Origin: Erwinia sp. ErVv1
GTDB taxonomy: Bacteria; Pseudomonadota; Gammaproteobacteria; Enterobacterales; Enterobacteriaceae
DNA length: 64,000 nucleotides
Assembly: GCF_900068895.1 (NCBI RefSeq)
Contig: NZ_CDPK01000012.1
Location: 1-64,000, forward strand
Reading direction: 5' to 3'
Part shown: piece after piece, positions 8,829-17,270 of the stretch
Position numbering within the stretch: the first letter of the stretch is position 1
Layout of the letters: each line of letters starts with the position of its first letter
Position numbers and translations under genes: made by a program
Notes under the pieces: model-generated
The model's input: only the letters and a program-made list of their open reading frames with translations
What the model was told of the DNA's origin: nothing
The model's database searches: none

Positions 8829-9137
8829 CTAATCCTTATTCAGGGATAACTGCGTTTTCTGCCTGACGTGTCGAAGAAAATCGGTAGCCGTGGTTCCCCA
8901 CAACTCCGGCTCAAACTCATCACCGAAGTGTTTCCTGAAGGCGATCTCCAGATCTGCGCTTTTTTCCGTTAGTAGATCGATGTCAGCAATCAGGCCATAT
9001 TTTCCGGCAGTATGCGCATCGTGAAGAAACGCATCTATTTTCGGCTCTATTTCATCGCTATCATCGATAAGGTCATAATCCTGACCGAAATAGAGGGTGA
9101 TAAAACAGCCCAGCTCATTGAGATTTAATCTTTTCAT
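8829..9137 (-). CDS. CdiI-like immunity protein
   Basis: A 102-residue acidic protein (for example DLIDDSDEIEP near residues 22-32) resembling contact-dependent growth inhibition immunity proteins, whose N-termini typically carry an aromatic 'YFxQDxDL' signature; here YFGQDYDL is at about 16-23. The start ATG lies two bases after the toxin fragment's stop codon, the classic tight coupling of toxin and cognate immunity. Its reading frame is intact. It is probably an orphan immunity gene that could still protect against neighbours carrying the matching toxin. Confidence 0.65.
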   Translation of the reverse strand: MKRLNLNELGCFITLYFGQDYDLIDDSDEIEPKIDAFLHDAHTAGKYGLIADIDLLTEKSADLEIAFRKHFGDEFEPELWGTTATDFLRHVRQKTQLSLNKD

Positions 9138-9139
9138 TG

Positions 9140-9437
9140 CTAAGCCTTCGGAAATGCGGTGAGAACAAAATATGGCTTACCGTTCCACTGCTCAAAACGC
9201 AGAACACTGCGTAAGCTGCCAAAACTGCTCATGGCTGGCAGTGAGGGCGGTCGCTCCAGTCTTGCAAACAGTTCTCCGGCCGTTTTGCCGATATGACGCT
9301 CCACAGTATGGCCACCGCTGGCTGCCCCTGACATTGATTCGTTCATGGCCAGACTTATCCTTCCGGAACGAACGGCAGCAACCTGGACAGCGCCCACAGC
9401 GGCGGCAAAGCCAAAGGGGGATGGCTGCATCGACGGT
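9140..9437 (-). pseudogene. Truncated CdiA C-terminal toxin (RNase A-like)
   Basis: The frame contains [20 protein letters not shown], the opening motif of bacterial RNase A-like CdiA-CT domains, and ends YFVLTAFP, like the end of that domain. The middle (normally several tens of residues between the SSF segment and the final strand) seems to be missing: [17 protein letters not shown] runs straight on. No signal peptide, haemagglutinin region or pretoxin VENN motif precedes it. Upstream it abuts an IS3-family fragment at about 9438. It is therefore a double-truncated toxin remnant; the family call is from memory of the motif and carries moderate confidence. Confidence 0.55.
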
Positions 9438-9720
9438 GAAGTCCCACTTCAGCAGATTCTCCGACACTGGCAGACCATGTGCGCAATAGCTGACAGGGCT
9501 GCGCTTCCGGGAGGCTTTCGCCAGCAGCCCCTGATGGCGCAGGCTGGCGGCAATGGTTTTAATGTTGTATTCAGGCAGGTCGTCAATGCGTTCTGCAAGC
9601 TTCAGGGCTTCGTTGCGAAATTCAGGCGTATATTGCTTACGTGGCTTCTCACTGTTTGATACGGACTTTGTCATGTGAGCTACCTCTGGTTGAGAGTTTA
9701 CTCACTTAGTCGCGTGTCCA
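9438..9720 (-). mobile_element. IS3-family insertion sequence remnant
   Basis: On the minus strand the frame from 9674 opens [20 protein letters not shown] and [10 protein letters not shown], the start of an IS3-family OrfA. It jumps at residue 31 to [15 protein letters not shown] and [10 protein letters not shown], which belong to the middle of OrfB. An internal deletion has fused the two. The outer end reads TGGACACGCGACTAAGTGAG inward from 9720, a typical IS3-group terminal repeat. The other end is lost where the CDI toxin sequence begins. It cannot transpose on its own. Confidence 0.75.
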
Positions 9721-9736
9721 CTATTGGCGGGTAGGA

Positions 9737-10477
9737 TCAGTGATGTATCAATCCGCCATCTACGGCATACTGGCTGCCGGTAACATAGGATGCGTCATCT
9801 GACAGGAGGAAAAGTGCGACTGCAGCGGCCTCTTCTGATGTTCCTGCGCGACCAAGAGGAACCTGACTTACCACAAAATCTTCAAACTGCTGACGCGACT
9901 CCTCGGGCATAAAGTGTCTAAAGTTGGTTTCAATCGGACCTGGCACCAAAGTATTGGCGCGTATACCGCGTTCAGCCAGCGCAGATGCCCAGCTCTTGAC
10001 CATAGCAATAACGGCGCCTTTCGTCGCTGCATACAGGCTCGTCATCGCCGCACCTTCATATACAGATGAGGATGAAGTAACCAGAACGGATGCGCCAGAA
10101 TTAAGTGATTTGGATAAAGCTGCCAGTTGTAGCATTGGGCCGCGAACATTAGTATTCATCATACGATTAAAAGAATTTGCCGTTACAGCTTCCGGAGAGC
10201 TTACCTCTGCGAAGCCCGCATTAAGCCACAATCCATCAAGAGCACCCCAACCGCTAATAGCTTTCCGCAGCGTATTTATATCAGGTTCGCTTGCAGCGTC
10301 GCTTTTCAGAATAAGCGATGTCGCAGGAAGCAGGCTAAGTGCACGCTCCAGCCTTTCTTCATTAAGCCCCGTGATGGCTACATGACCACCTTCAGCGACA
10401 ATACGCTGAGCGCCTGCCAGCCCCATGCCACTTGTACCACCAGTGATCAATATACGTTTACCCTGAAACCTGCCCAT
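9737..10477 (-). CDS. SDR-family oxidoreductase
   Basis: 246 residues. The NAD(P)-binding motif TGGTSGMG is at about 12-19, LNAG at about 84-87, a catalytic Ser in VTSSSS, and the active-site YxxxK reads YAATK (about 149-153). The typical C-terminal AVDGG follows. GAAGGAG lies six bases before the ATG. It lies beside the IS remnant and upstream of the MBL-fold hydrolase gene on the same strand, with a 340-base gap that contains a dispersed palindrome, so co-transcription is unlikely. The substrate is unknown. Confidence 0.88.
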   Translation of the reverse strand: MGRFQGKRILITGGTSGMGLAGAQRIVAEGGHVAITGLNEERLERALSLLPATSLILKSDAASEPDINTLRKAISGWGALDGLWLNAGFAEVSSPEAVTANSFNRMMNTNVRGPMLQLAALSKSLNSGASVLVTSSSSVYEGAAMTSLYAATKGAVIAMVKSWASALAERGIRANTLVPGPIETNFRHFMPEESRQQFEDFVVSQVPLGRAGTSEEAAAVALFLLSDDASYVTGSQYAVDGGLIHH

Positions 10478-10814
10478 TCTTACTCCTTCTATTTGGCTGT
10501 TGACTCAGCATTTACCTTACGCAAATAAAACACTATTCGTCATCTGTTTCATTACGAAACGATGGCACTGTTCCTTGAATTTCCGCTCCTGGCACAGAGC
10601 GGATATCAGCATTAATATCCTGCATCCCTCCGGTTGCCAGGTTTAACCGGGTCTTCAGCTCTAATGCGCTAATCGGGCAAAGCTGGGAAACTCCGGCGGA
10701 CCGCGAAAAGATTCGTTCCGGGCCCTACATCTGGGGTCAGATGACGAACGGCCAGGTTAATTCTTTCAGCCGGCTTTCGCTTGCGGGTTGTTATACCGTT
10801 ATACCGCGGACGAC
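10478..10814. other. Intergenic gap between SDR and MBL-fold genes
   Basis: 337 bases with no supported gene. It contains copy 3 of the dispersed palindrome (10581-10606). A short protein-like stretch on the plus strand, around 10670-10760 (reading GQSWETPADREKIRSGPYIW), has no start signal and may be a gene scrap. Around 10790-10806 a TTATACCG octamer-type unit is tandemly repeated. Confidence 0.5.
10581..10606. repeat. Dispersed imperfect palindrome, copy 3
   Basis: The best-formed copy: arms TCCGCTC and GAGCGGA pair over seven bases around CTGGCACA. It shares the CCGCTCCTGGCAC core with copies at 6996 and 12981. Confidence 0.65.
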
Positions 10815-11666
10815 TTACTGCTGTTCTGAACATGATGTCAGAAAATACCCTCTTTCAGGAGAACCGGAAACATATGCGAACCCGGGTTCACCGAAGTGCA
10901 TGCCGGCAACAAGTAAATGTTGACGAGCGGCCTGTTCAAGAATGGTTTTTCTTGTTTTCTCTGCCTGGGCAGGATCACAGTCAAACGAAATTGAAACTTC
11001 CGGCCGGGCTGACTGAATATGCGGATAATGGACAATGTCACCCCAGATCAGCAGGCTTTCGTCGCATGAATTCATCAGAAACCCGGTGTGTCCAGGCGTA
11101 TGTCCCGGCAGACTTACAGCCTTGATCCCCTCACTGATTTCTGCTTCATCAGTAAAACGCAGAACAGGGCCATAAGCTTCCAGCGTGCGACGAACCAGCG
11201 ACCCGGTCATCTGTAGGCGCTCACTCGTGAGTTTCAGCTTATTTTCATCCTGCCAGAATGCTGCTTCATCACGACTCAGGAAAAGTTTCGCGTTTTTGTA
11301 TGCAGGCTGACTATGCTCATTCAGCAGACCGCCGATGTGGTCTGGATGTCCGTGAGTCAGAAGAATAGTGTCTATATCGTCTGGCTTAACGCCCGCCGAG
11401 TAAAGGTTTTTTTTAAATTCGCCACCTGCATAATTCAGTCCTCCCATACCGGAATCCACCAGTATGACGCGTCCCTGTCCGCGTATGAGGTAGCAGTAAA
11501 TATGAATATCATCGGGAGCGGTTATTCCTGACTTCTCCTGAATTTTTCCTGCCTCGGTTAAATCAATGCCTGACAGTAAACCCAGGCTGGCTTTCATTCG
11601 CCCGTCGCTTATTGCGGTTACCGAGTAATGGCCAATTTTTTGCGAAAGAAAAGGTGACGTATCCAT
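10815..11666 (-). CDS. MBL-fold metallo-hydrolase
   Basis: A 283-residue metallo-beta-lactamase-fold enzyme. The zinc motif HGHPDHIGG is at about 102-110; downstream ligands are in LPGHTPGH, IWGDIVHYP and MHFGEPG. The start at 11666 has GTGAGGA five bases upstream; the longer open frame back to 11711 has no such site. The pattern resembles the lactonase/YcbL-like part of the superfamily, but the substrate cannot be inferred. It is transcribed divergently from a LysR gene (11794) with about 127 bases between, so that regulator probably controls it. Confidence 0.87.
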   Translation of the reverse strand: MDTSPFLSQKIGHYSVTAISDGRMKASLGLLSGIDLTEAGKIQEKSGITAPDDIHIYCYLIRGQGRVILVDSGMGGLNYAGGEFKKNLYSAGVKPDDIDTILLTHGHPDHIGGLLNEHSQPAYKNAKLFLSRDEAAFWQDENKLKLTSERLQMTGSLVRRTLEAYGPVLRFTDEAEISEGIKAVSLPGHTPGHTGFLMNSCDESLLIWGDIVHYPHIQSARPEVSISFDCDPAQAEKTRKTILEQAARQHLLVAGMHFGEPGFAYVSGSPERGYFLTSCSEQQ

Positions 11667-11793
11667 ACTATCCTCACTTAATGAAAATAAAATTATAATC
11701 TGCTGCTTCATTCGGTCCGTGATGTTTAAACCAGTAAGTCACAGTCGCTGACACGTCAGTGTTACGGCCACGGCAAAAAGATATTGAAGTTAA

Positions 11794-12714
11794 ATGCCTG
11801 ATGAGACTATGATAATTTTCGACTCAGTTGAGACCAAAATTGTTGTGGACATAAAATTACTGCGTTCTTTTGCCACCGTTGCCTTATTCGAACATGTCGG
11901 ACAGGCAGCAGAAAGGCTTCATATTTCTCAATCTCCACTCAGCAGACAGATCCAGCAGCTTGAAAGTGAGTTAGGTATTACGCTCTTTCATCGTGATAAA
12001 AAGCGGTTACGGCTGACAGAAGAGGGAAGAAAATTTCTTAATGAGGTAACGCCTTTTTTACAACATCACGATCGTCTGAAAGATTACGGCCGGCATCTTT
12101 CGCATGATTACGCAGGGCGACTGGATATAGGCTATGTAGAAGCGGCACTCCATTCCCGGCTTCTTCCTGAGGCAATTGCACGGCTTGGGATGGGGCATGA
12201 AGCGGATATCCGCCTACATGCTATGCGTTCAAAGCAACAGATTGAACATCTGAGGGAAAGAGCCATTGATCTGGCCCTGCTGCATACGCCACCTGAAGCT
12301 AATAGCATGTTCTGTCAGGAGAAAGTCCTTACGGAACATGTGATACTGGCAATGCCAAAAGAAAGAATGCTATCGGCTACCGGCCCTGATGATCTCAATG
12401 GCCAGCCGTGGATAGCAGATCAGGAAAACCTGAATCCTACGGCGCGGGCGCGACTGCTCGCCGCATGTCAGAAAGGCGGTTTTCGCCCCAATATTTGTCT
12501 GGAAGTCAGCGGACCACTGGCTGCGCTGGCCTGTGTGGAGGCCGGGTTGGGTTTCACATTCATACAGAAAAGCCTTGCGCGGATTGTTCCGGATAATGTT
12601 GCTCTGGTATCACTCCCCTGGCTGCCGCTTGAAATCACCCTTTTTGCCGTGTGGCGGAAAGAGGAAACAAGACCGTTGACAAAACGTTTTCTGGCAACTC
12701 TGGGCCTGCACTGA
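11794..12714 (+). CDS. LysR-family transcriptional regulator
   Basis: 306 residues. The helix-turn-helix is at about 21-80 (LLRSFATVALFEHVGQAA, then HISQSPLSRQIQQLE), preceded by an unusually long 20-residue leader; a shorter start inside it (for example Met6) is possible. The effector-binding domain is at about 107-300. No clear ribosome site precedes the first ATG. It is divergent from the MBL-fold hydrolase gene, which is its likely target. Confidence 0.85.
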   Translation: MPDETMIIFDSVETKIVVDIKLLRSFATVALFEHVGQAAERLHISQSPLSRQIQQLESELGITLFHRDKKRLRLTEEGRKFLNEVTPFLQHHDRLKDYGRHLSHDYAGRLDIGYVEAALHSRLLPEAIARLGMGHEADIRLHAMRSKQQIEHLRERAIDLALLHTPPEANSMFCQEKVLTEHVILAMPKERMLSATGPDDLNGQPWIADQENLNPTARARLLAACQKGGFRPNICLEVSGPLAALACVEAGLGFTFIQKSLARIVPDNVALVSLPWLPLEITLFAVWRKEETRPLTKRFLATLGLH

Positions 12715-13388
12715 TGCAAGAATGTGATGTCCGGACTCATAAAGGCAACGAAATGACAATTTTTGTTCCTGGGTATGTAATCAAACGACCTTTGCCAATT
12801 AATTACAATAAAAATCCGAACGGGAAGTTTGCTGTTATATCTGACATTCAAGTGCATGTATTCACCGTTTTGCTCCTTACTCTACCTGCGCGCTTTTTCT
12901 CTCTGAGGCTTCTTCCTACTTCCATTTTATTTGGTCAACGATTTTCCATTGCTGGTATTACAGATGCATTCTGCATAGTTATGTTCGCTCCTGGCACAGC
13001 GCTGCCTCTCCGATTAGGTTTAGCCTTGTATCGTAGTTGTGTCAGGAAAGTCTGAGCTAATATACTGACCTTATCCAACTCCGCTCAGATTTAACCTTCT
13101 GATTTTTTTTTGCAGTTTTCTGAGATTCCCCAGGAAATTCGGTTCGACTTTACGCAGGCACCCGACGGGCTTTTAGCAAAACCATAACCGTTTGTATGTC
13201 TACTGAAACCGAAGCTAGCTCCCGGACTGTCTCCAGAACCCCTGGAACCGCCCTTACCCACAGCCAGCACAATGCAAAGGGAGCAGGCGGGTGGGCGCCC
13301 CTCACTAAAGAGTCAAAAAGGGGAATGGCAAACGGACAAAGGGCGATCGACGACCGCCCTGATGTGTAATCAGCGAATGGCTGAAAAG
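12715..13388. other. Intergenic region, no supported gene
   Basis: About 675 bases between the LysR gene and yeeX. Open frames here are short and unlike any family I know. It contains copy 4 of the dispersed palindrome (12981-13005) and, near its right end, a weak GC-rich hairpin (about 13342-13362, arms AGGGCG and CGCCCT) that may terminate yeeX. This is the border between the accessory region and the conserved his-flanking backbone. Confidence 0.6.
12981..13005. repeat. Dispersed imperfect palindrome, copy 4
   Basis: ATGTTCGCTCCTGGCACAGCG with only a short stem (CGCT and AGCG). It matches the shared GCTCCTGGCACAG core of copy 3. Confidence 0.55.
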
Positions 13389-13709
13389 TTACTGCGCCTT
13401 AGGTTCACCTGCGGCCTTAAGCCTTTTCGACAGGTCACGGCGCTCCTTCGACAAATCGGCGTTCTTAATGATGTAATCATCAACGCGATCTTCATAGTCG
13501 CTGCGCATGCTGCTAATAATCTCCTGAATAGCCTCAATGCTCATGCCCGGTTTGATATATTCGCTCAGGTTGTCGAGCAGCAGGACACGCTTCTGGTTAT
13601 CACGAATTTTCTTTTCGTTGTCGTGTATCTCGCGCTGCAGTTTATTCTTGCGACGGAACATCCGTACGAACTCCAGCACGTCCTGAAATGATTGCTTTGC
13701 ATTTTCCAT
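13389..13709 (-). CDS. yeeX: YeeX family protein (DUF496/UPF0265)
   Basis: 106 residues from the ATG at 13709, which has AAAGGTG six bases upstream. It is nearly identical by eye to E. coli Yee[19 protein letters not shown], then [22 protein letters not shown] and [21 protein letters not shown]. The protein is all-helical, highly charged, with a coiled-coil-like N-terminal half; its function is not established. It is the first marker of the conserved his-flanking backbone and lies downstream of yeeA on the same strand, as in E. coli. Confidence 0.93.
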   Translation of the reverse strand: MENAKQSFQDVLEFVRMFRRKNKLQREIHDNEKKIRDNQKRVLLLDNLSEYIKPGMSIEAIQEIISSMRSDYEDRVDDYIIKNADLSKERRDLSKRLKAAGEPKAQ

Positions 13710-13869
13710 GAAGACACCTTTCATTTAGGCCTGTTCGCACAGGCGTCATTATCGTAGCCCTCAGCTTAACGGCTCACCGCCGCCGAAGGCAATTTTCAAA
13801 CTGTAGAGTCAGACTGGCACTTATCTTACCGCGAAGCGCTAATTCCCGCAGTAAGTTGTTGCATATCGC

Positions 13870-14928
13870 TTATTTACGCAGCGCCAGGCGTAGCAGATCC
13901 GACAGCCTTTCCAGCTGTCCGGCCAGCTCAAGACTCAGCCAGACGTAACCGTGGATCGGCGTTTCTACTCCCTCACTGCTGTTAGATGCCTTAATCAGCT
14001 GACGCAGCTCGCGGCCAATCTCCGCCAGTTCGGCATTGTTGGCGGCAATTTTATCTGTGCTGCCCGCAACAATCGCCGTCGACAGTGCGCGCAGCGTATT
14101 TTCGGTCATCTGCTGGGTGCGACGCAGCGTCGGGGCATTAAGCATGATCAAATGACTCTCGCGTGAGGCCCACCATGCGTTCAGCTGCAGCTCCAGCGTG
14201 CAGACCATATTGCGATTTAGCGTCTGTATGCCTTCGAAAACCGAGCGCGGCGTACGGGTTTCCTTACTGGCCGGCTCGATCAGCGCACGCATTTTTACCA
14301 CCCCGGTCAGTAGCCGCTGAAGAGGACGCGTCAGCCGCGGCTTCTCCACCAGATTGGGGGAGACACCGGCATGGTAAATTTTCGCCGTCTCAAGCCAGAC
14401 GTCCGACATCCTGATTCGCCAGTGGGTATAGGCCTTTTGTGGATAGATGCTGGTGAACAGCAGCGCAAGGATCGACCCCAGAATCACATCGCCGCCCCGC
14501 CACAGGGCCGTGGTCATATCGCCCGGCGGCGCACCGCAGATCACCGCCAGGGTAATGCCAATCAGCAGCGCCATGTAAGGATGTTTCCCCAGGGTGAGAA
14601 AGCCGCACAGAAACATCACCACCGTGCACCAGCCCAGCATGACCGGCAGCGAAATCAGCTCAAGCTTCAGCGCTATCAGCCCGGACACCGAACCAAAAAT
14701 CGTTCCGCCTATACGTTGCACCGCCCGGGGAAAGACATTTCCCCATGAGGAGATCGGCCCCATCACCACCACCAGGGTGATCAGCGGCCAGCTCCCCTCG
14801 GGGATATGCGTCAGGCGCACTAACAGAAATGTCAGCACAAAGGCCAGCGCCACACGGATGCCGTGAACGGTTCGATAGTTGCGGTAAAGGGTGAATTCAA
14901 AGGCCGATAGCGGCTTGTCGGGACGCAC
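13870..14928 (-). CDS. yeeA: FUSC-family inner membrane protein YeeA
   Basis: A GTG start at 14928 with AGGAG six bases upstream gives 352 residues, the length of E. coli YeeA, and an N-terminus (MRPDKPLSAFE) that aligns with it; the longer open frame adds eight unmatched residues. An N-terminal bundle of about six transmembrane segments (25-165) contains GPISSWGNVFPRA and the conserved ISLPVMLGWC. A cytosolic helical half follows (ETRTPRSVFEGIQTLNRN, then ETPIHGYVW). The family resembles aromatic-acid efflux subunits, but its transport substrate is unproven. Its neighbour yeeX is as in E. coli. Confidence 0.92.
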   Translation of the reverse strand: MRPDKPLSAFEFTLYRNYRTVHGIRVALAFVLTFLLVRLTHIPEGSWPLITLVVVMGPISSWGNVFPRAVQRIGGTIFGSVSGLIALKLELISLPVMLGWCTVVMFLCGFLTLGKHPYMALLIGITLAVICGAPPGDMTTALWRGGDVILGSILALLFTSIYPQKAYTHWRIRMSDVWLETAKIYHAGVSPNLVEKPRLTRPLQRLLTGVVKMRALIEPASKETRTPRSVFEGIQTLNRNMVCTLELQLNAWWASRESHLIMLNAPTLRRTQQMTENTLRALSTAIVAGSTDKIAANNAELAEIGRELRQLIKASNSSEGVETPIHGYVWLSLELAGQLERLSDLLRLALRK

Positions 14929-15068
14929 TCTGTTCTCCTGGTGGCAGGTCATCGACGTGGATGATACCCGATCGAAAACTCTACGTACCAGACTCCCGTC
15001 TTATTTTCTTTCGCAACCGGCTGGCGACATCGGCTAAAAAGCGTACTCGATCCCGCTCCGCCGGGGTT

Positions 15069-15935
15069 TCAGGCACTCTTCCTCAGCAGCTCAAGCAGGG
15101 TCTGCATCTGGGAATCAATGTTGATAATGTCCTTTTTTACGATCAGATGGAGTGGCGTCGCTCGGCGAATACCGCTCTGCAACGGCAAAATTTTCATCGT
15201 ACCCGCATTCAGATGCTGCATGATGCGCTCCTCCGGTAGCCAGCCATAGCCAACCTGATGCATAACGGCCTCAATGGCTGCCTCGATGGTGGAAAAGGTC
15301 CAGGATTCGCTACTGCTGCTTTCATCCTGCACCGGCGGCTGCTCTCTTTCCGCAATGCGTATCAGAGGGTATTGCCTCAGGGTTTCCTCAGTAAGCCTCT
15401 CCGCCTGATGATGCAGCGGGTGATCGCGATGCGCCACGGCAACGAAATCGATGTTCATCAGCCATTCACCGCGCCCGGTCATATCCTGGCGGCGCGTCAT
15501 GACCATCACATCCGCTTCGGCACCGCTGCCGGTCCAGGTTTCCAGTACTTCCGTAAGGTTGATCTGCGTATGTGGATGCAGGTGCTGGAACTGCCGCAGC
15601 GCGGAAAACAGCCTGCTGCGCGGGAAAATACTGTCCACCACCAGCTCCAGTCGGGTGCGGATGCCGTCGCGCAATGAGGCGGCGTGAGATTCTACATAAT
15701 CAAAGGCTTTAAGCAGCGGCCGCACCTGGGCCAGCAACAGCGCGCCAGCAGGCGTAAGCACCGTTCTGCGCCCCTGCGGCTCCAGCAGCGTCACGCCTAA
15801 TCTTTCCTGTAGCAACGCCAGGTTGTAGCTAACGGAAGACTGACTTCTGTTGGTCACCTCGGCAGCCCGGGCAAAACTACCCTGTCTCACCACTTCGTTG
15901 AGCAGGCTCCACTGTTCGAGCGTCGACTTATGCAT
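15069..15935 (-). CDS. LysR-family regulator divergent from padC
   Basis: 288 residues. The HTH is at about 8-65 (LLNEVVRQGSFARAAEVTNRS, then SVSYNLALLQERLG) and the effector domain at about 90-285. The start is 95 bases from the phenolic acid decarboxylase start in the opposite direction. A perfect ATTCAT-N7-ATGAAT palindrome sits right before its start codon, consistent with autoregulation. By position it is the probable phenolic-acid-responsive regulator of padC. It is not the E. coli plaR, which lies elsewhere in that gene order. Confidence 0.85.
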   Translation of the reverse strand: MHKSTLEQWSLLNEVVRQGSFARAAEVTNRSQSSVSYNLALLQERLGVTLLEPQGRRTVLTPAGALLLAQVRPLLKAFDYVESHAASLRDGIRTRLELVVDSIFPRSRLFSALRQFQHLHPHTQINLTEVLETWTGSGAEADVMVMTRRQDMTGRGEWLMNIDFVAVAHRDHPLHHQAERLTEETLRQYPLIRIAEREQPPVQDESSSSESWTFSTIEAAIEAVMHQVGYGWLPEERIMQHLNAGTMKILPLQSGIRRATPLHLIVKKDIINIDSQMQTLLELLRKSA

Positions 15936-15936
15936 T

Positions 15937-15997
15937 ATTCATCTAAATTATGAATGAGTTTCATCCAAAATTAGCATTATTCATTAATAAAATGAAG
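15937..15997. promoter_or_regulatory. Paired LysR-type operator sites between the LysR gene and padC
   Basis: ATTCAT-CTAAATT-ATGAAT (15937-15955) is a perfect 6-7-6 palindrome of LysR type. A second, one-mismatch copy, ATTCAT-TAATAAA-ATGAAG, is at 15979-15997. The copies start 42 bases apart, four helical turns, as expected for a tetrameric LysR protein binding a recognition and an activation site. Confidence 0.65.
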
Positions 15998-16033
15998 AGA
16001 TAGACTGATTCTACGCCAACAGGAGGAATAATG

Positions 16034-16543
16034 ATGAGCACATTCGATAAACATAATCTTGACGGTATTGTCGGTAAACACCTGGTTTATACCTACGATA
16101 ACGGCTGGAACTACGAGCTGTACGTTAAAAATAAAGAGACTATCGATTACCGCATCCACAGCGGTCTGGTGGGAAATCGCTGGGTGAAAGACCAGCATGT
16201 ATATGTGGTGCGCGTCGGAACCCAGATCTACAAAATTTCCTGGACCGAACCTACCGGTACTGACGTCAGCCTGATCGTCAATCTGAGCGATAAGCTGTTC
16301 CACGGCACCATCTTTTTCCCGCGCTGGGTCATGAATAATCCTGAAAAAACCGTTTGTTTCCAGAATGATCATCTGGCAGAGATGCAGCGTTATCGGGATA
16401 CCGGTCCGGCTTATCCTACTGAGGTGATTGACGAGTTTGCCACCATTACCTTTGTTCGCGACTGCGGCGTGGATAATGACAGCGTAATTGCCTGCGCGGC
16501 GAGCGAATTACCCGCTGATTTCCCTGAGAACCTGGAAAACTAA
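16034..16543 (+). CDS. padC: Phenolic acid decarboxylase
   Basis: Decarboxylates hydroxycinnamic acids (ferulate, p-coumarate, caffeate) to vinyl phenols; cytosolic lipocalin-like beta barrel. The 169-residue product matches the family throughout: VGKHLVYTYDNGWNYE, then IDYRIHSGLVGNRWVKDQ, ISWTEPTGTDVSL, LHGTIFFPRW-like FHGTIFFPRW, and DCGVDNDSVIACA. Of two adjacent ATGs (16031 and 16034) the second is seven bases from AGGAGG and gives the usual MSTFDKH start. Paired LysR sites and the divergent LysR gene imply induction by phenolic acids, sensible for a plant-associated bacterium. Confidence 0.95.
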   Translation: MSTFDKHNLDGIVGKHLVYTYDNGWNYELYVKNKETIDYRIHSGLVGNRWVKDQHVYVVRVGTQIYKISWTEPTGTDVSLIVNLSDKLFHGTIFFPRWVMNNPEKTVCFQNDHLAEMQRYRDTGPAYPTEVIDEFATITFVRDCGVDNDSVIACAASELPADFPENLEN

Positions 16544-16647
16544 TGGGCATTCGAAGTGAATAACTGATGGAAACACCGGGGCGTCAATCCTGTATTCCGC
16601 AGTTATCCTTCTGACTGAGCCAATCACTGCGTCCGCCGGGAGTCATC

Positions 16648-17118
16648 ATGCATCCGTCCCTTGAGTTATTTATTACGCTGACTATCCGCGTGGATCGCCC
16701 CATCGTTATTTTCAACGATCCGGGTAAGGTAAAAAGACAGCTTATTCCCATATCAGGCGGTGAGATGACGGGAAGGCTGAGGGGAAGGATCCTGCCCGGC
16801 GGCATGGACAGCCAGATAATTGACCGTGAAGGGGTTTGCCGCCTCTCTGCCCGCTATGGTGTGGAAACGGAGGATGGCAAACGCTTTTTTATCGAAAACA
16901 ACGGTATACGCCGGGTGCCTGCAAGGTATCTGCCGCAGCTATTTACTGATGATATGGCTTTTTTCTCAACTATCCCGCCCGACGAGATCTATTTTTTCAC
17001 CACCCCGACCTTTGAGGTCGCTGATGACGCGCTCTCATTTTTGCAGAAAGAGATATTCATTGGCCGGGGGGCGCGTGGTGACGACGGGCTGGTAATGCCG
17101 TTTTATCAGCTTCGCTAA
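16648..17118 (+). CDS. DUF3237 family protein
   Basis: 156 residues, matching the DUF3237 family pattern: PISGGEMTGRLRGRILPGGMD, then a DREGVCRLSARYGVETEDG strand pair, FIENNGIRR, and the C-terminal FEVADD...FIGRGARGDDG. The family is a small beta barrel of unknown function, often found with degradative enzymes. GGGAG lies five bases before the ATG. It is 104 bases downstream of padC on the same strand and could share its regulation. It occupies the place sbmC has in the E. coli order. Confidence 0.8.
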   Translation: MHPSLELFITLTIRVDRPIVIFNDPGKVKRQLIPISGGEMTGRLRGRILPGGMDSQIIDREGVCRLSARYGVETEDGKRFFIENNGIRRVPARYLPQLFTDDMAFFSTIPPDEIYFFTTPTFEVADDALSFLQKEIFIGRGARGDDGLVMPFYQLR

Positions 17119-17129
17119 AACTAAGCGGC

Positions 17130-17240
17130 TAACGGCAGCCCGGCCAGCTTCGCTAAGCTATGCAGCTAATAGCTGACCTGTCCGCTCCGCTAGAAACAGG
17201 TAGCTAAAAGCAGCCCGGCCAGCTTCGCTCATCTACGCAG
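17130..17240. repeat. Duplicated ~40-bp intergenic element
   Basis: GCAGCCCGGCCAGCTTCGCT occurs at 17135-17154 and again at 17210-17229 (75-base period). The similarity extends on both sides (AGCTAA before, TA-GCAGCT after) to about 40 bases. Located between DUF3237 and dacD, which converge, it may act as a spacer or transcription end; no T-run is present. Confidence 0.7.
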
Positions 17241-17270
17241 CTGAGGGGCTACCCTGGACCGAGGCTGAGG

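Noticed and set aside
10670-10760. Protein-like plus-strand stretch reading GQSWETPADREK
   Set aside because: Too short, no start or family match; mentioned only in the gap description.
12651-13055. Plus-strand frame continuing from the end of the second LysR gene
   Set aside because: Its first part is an alternative frame of the LysR gene and the rest lacks similarity and ribosome site.
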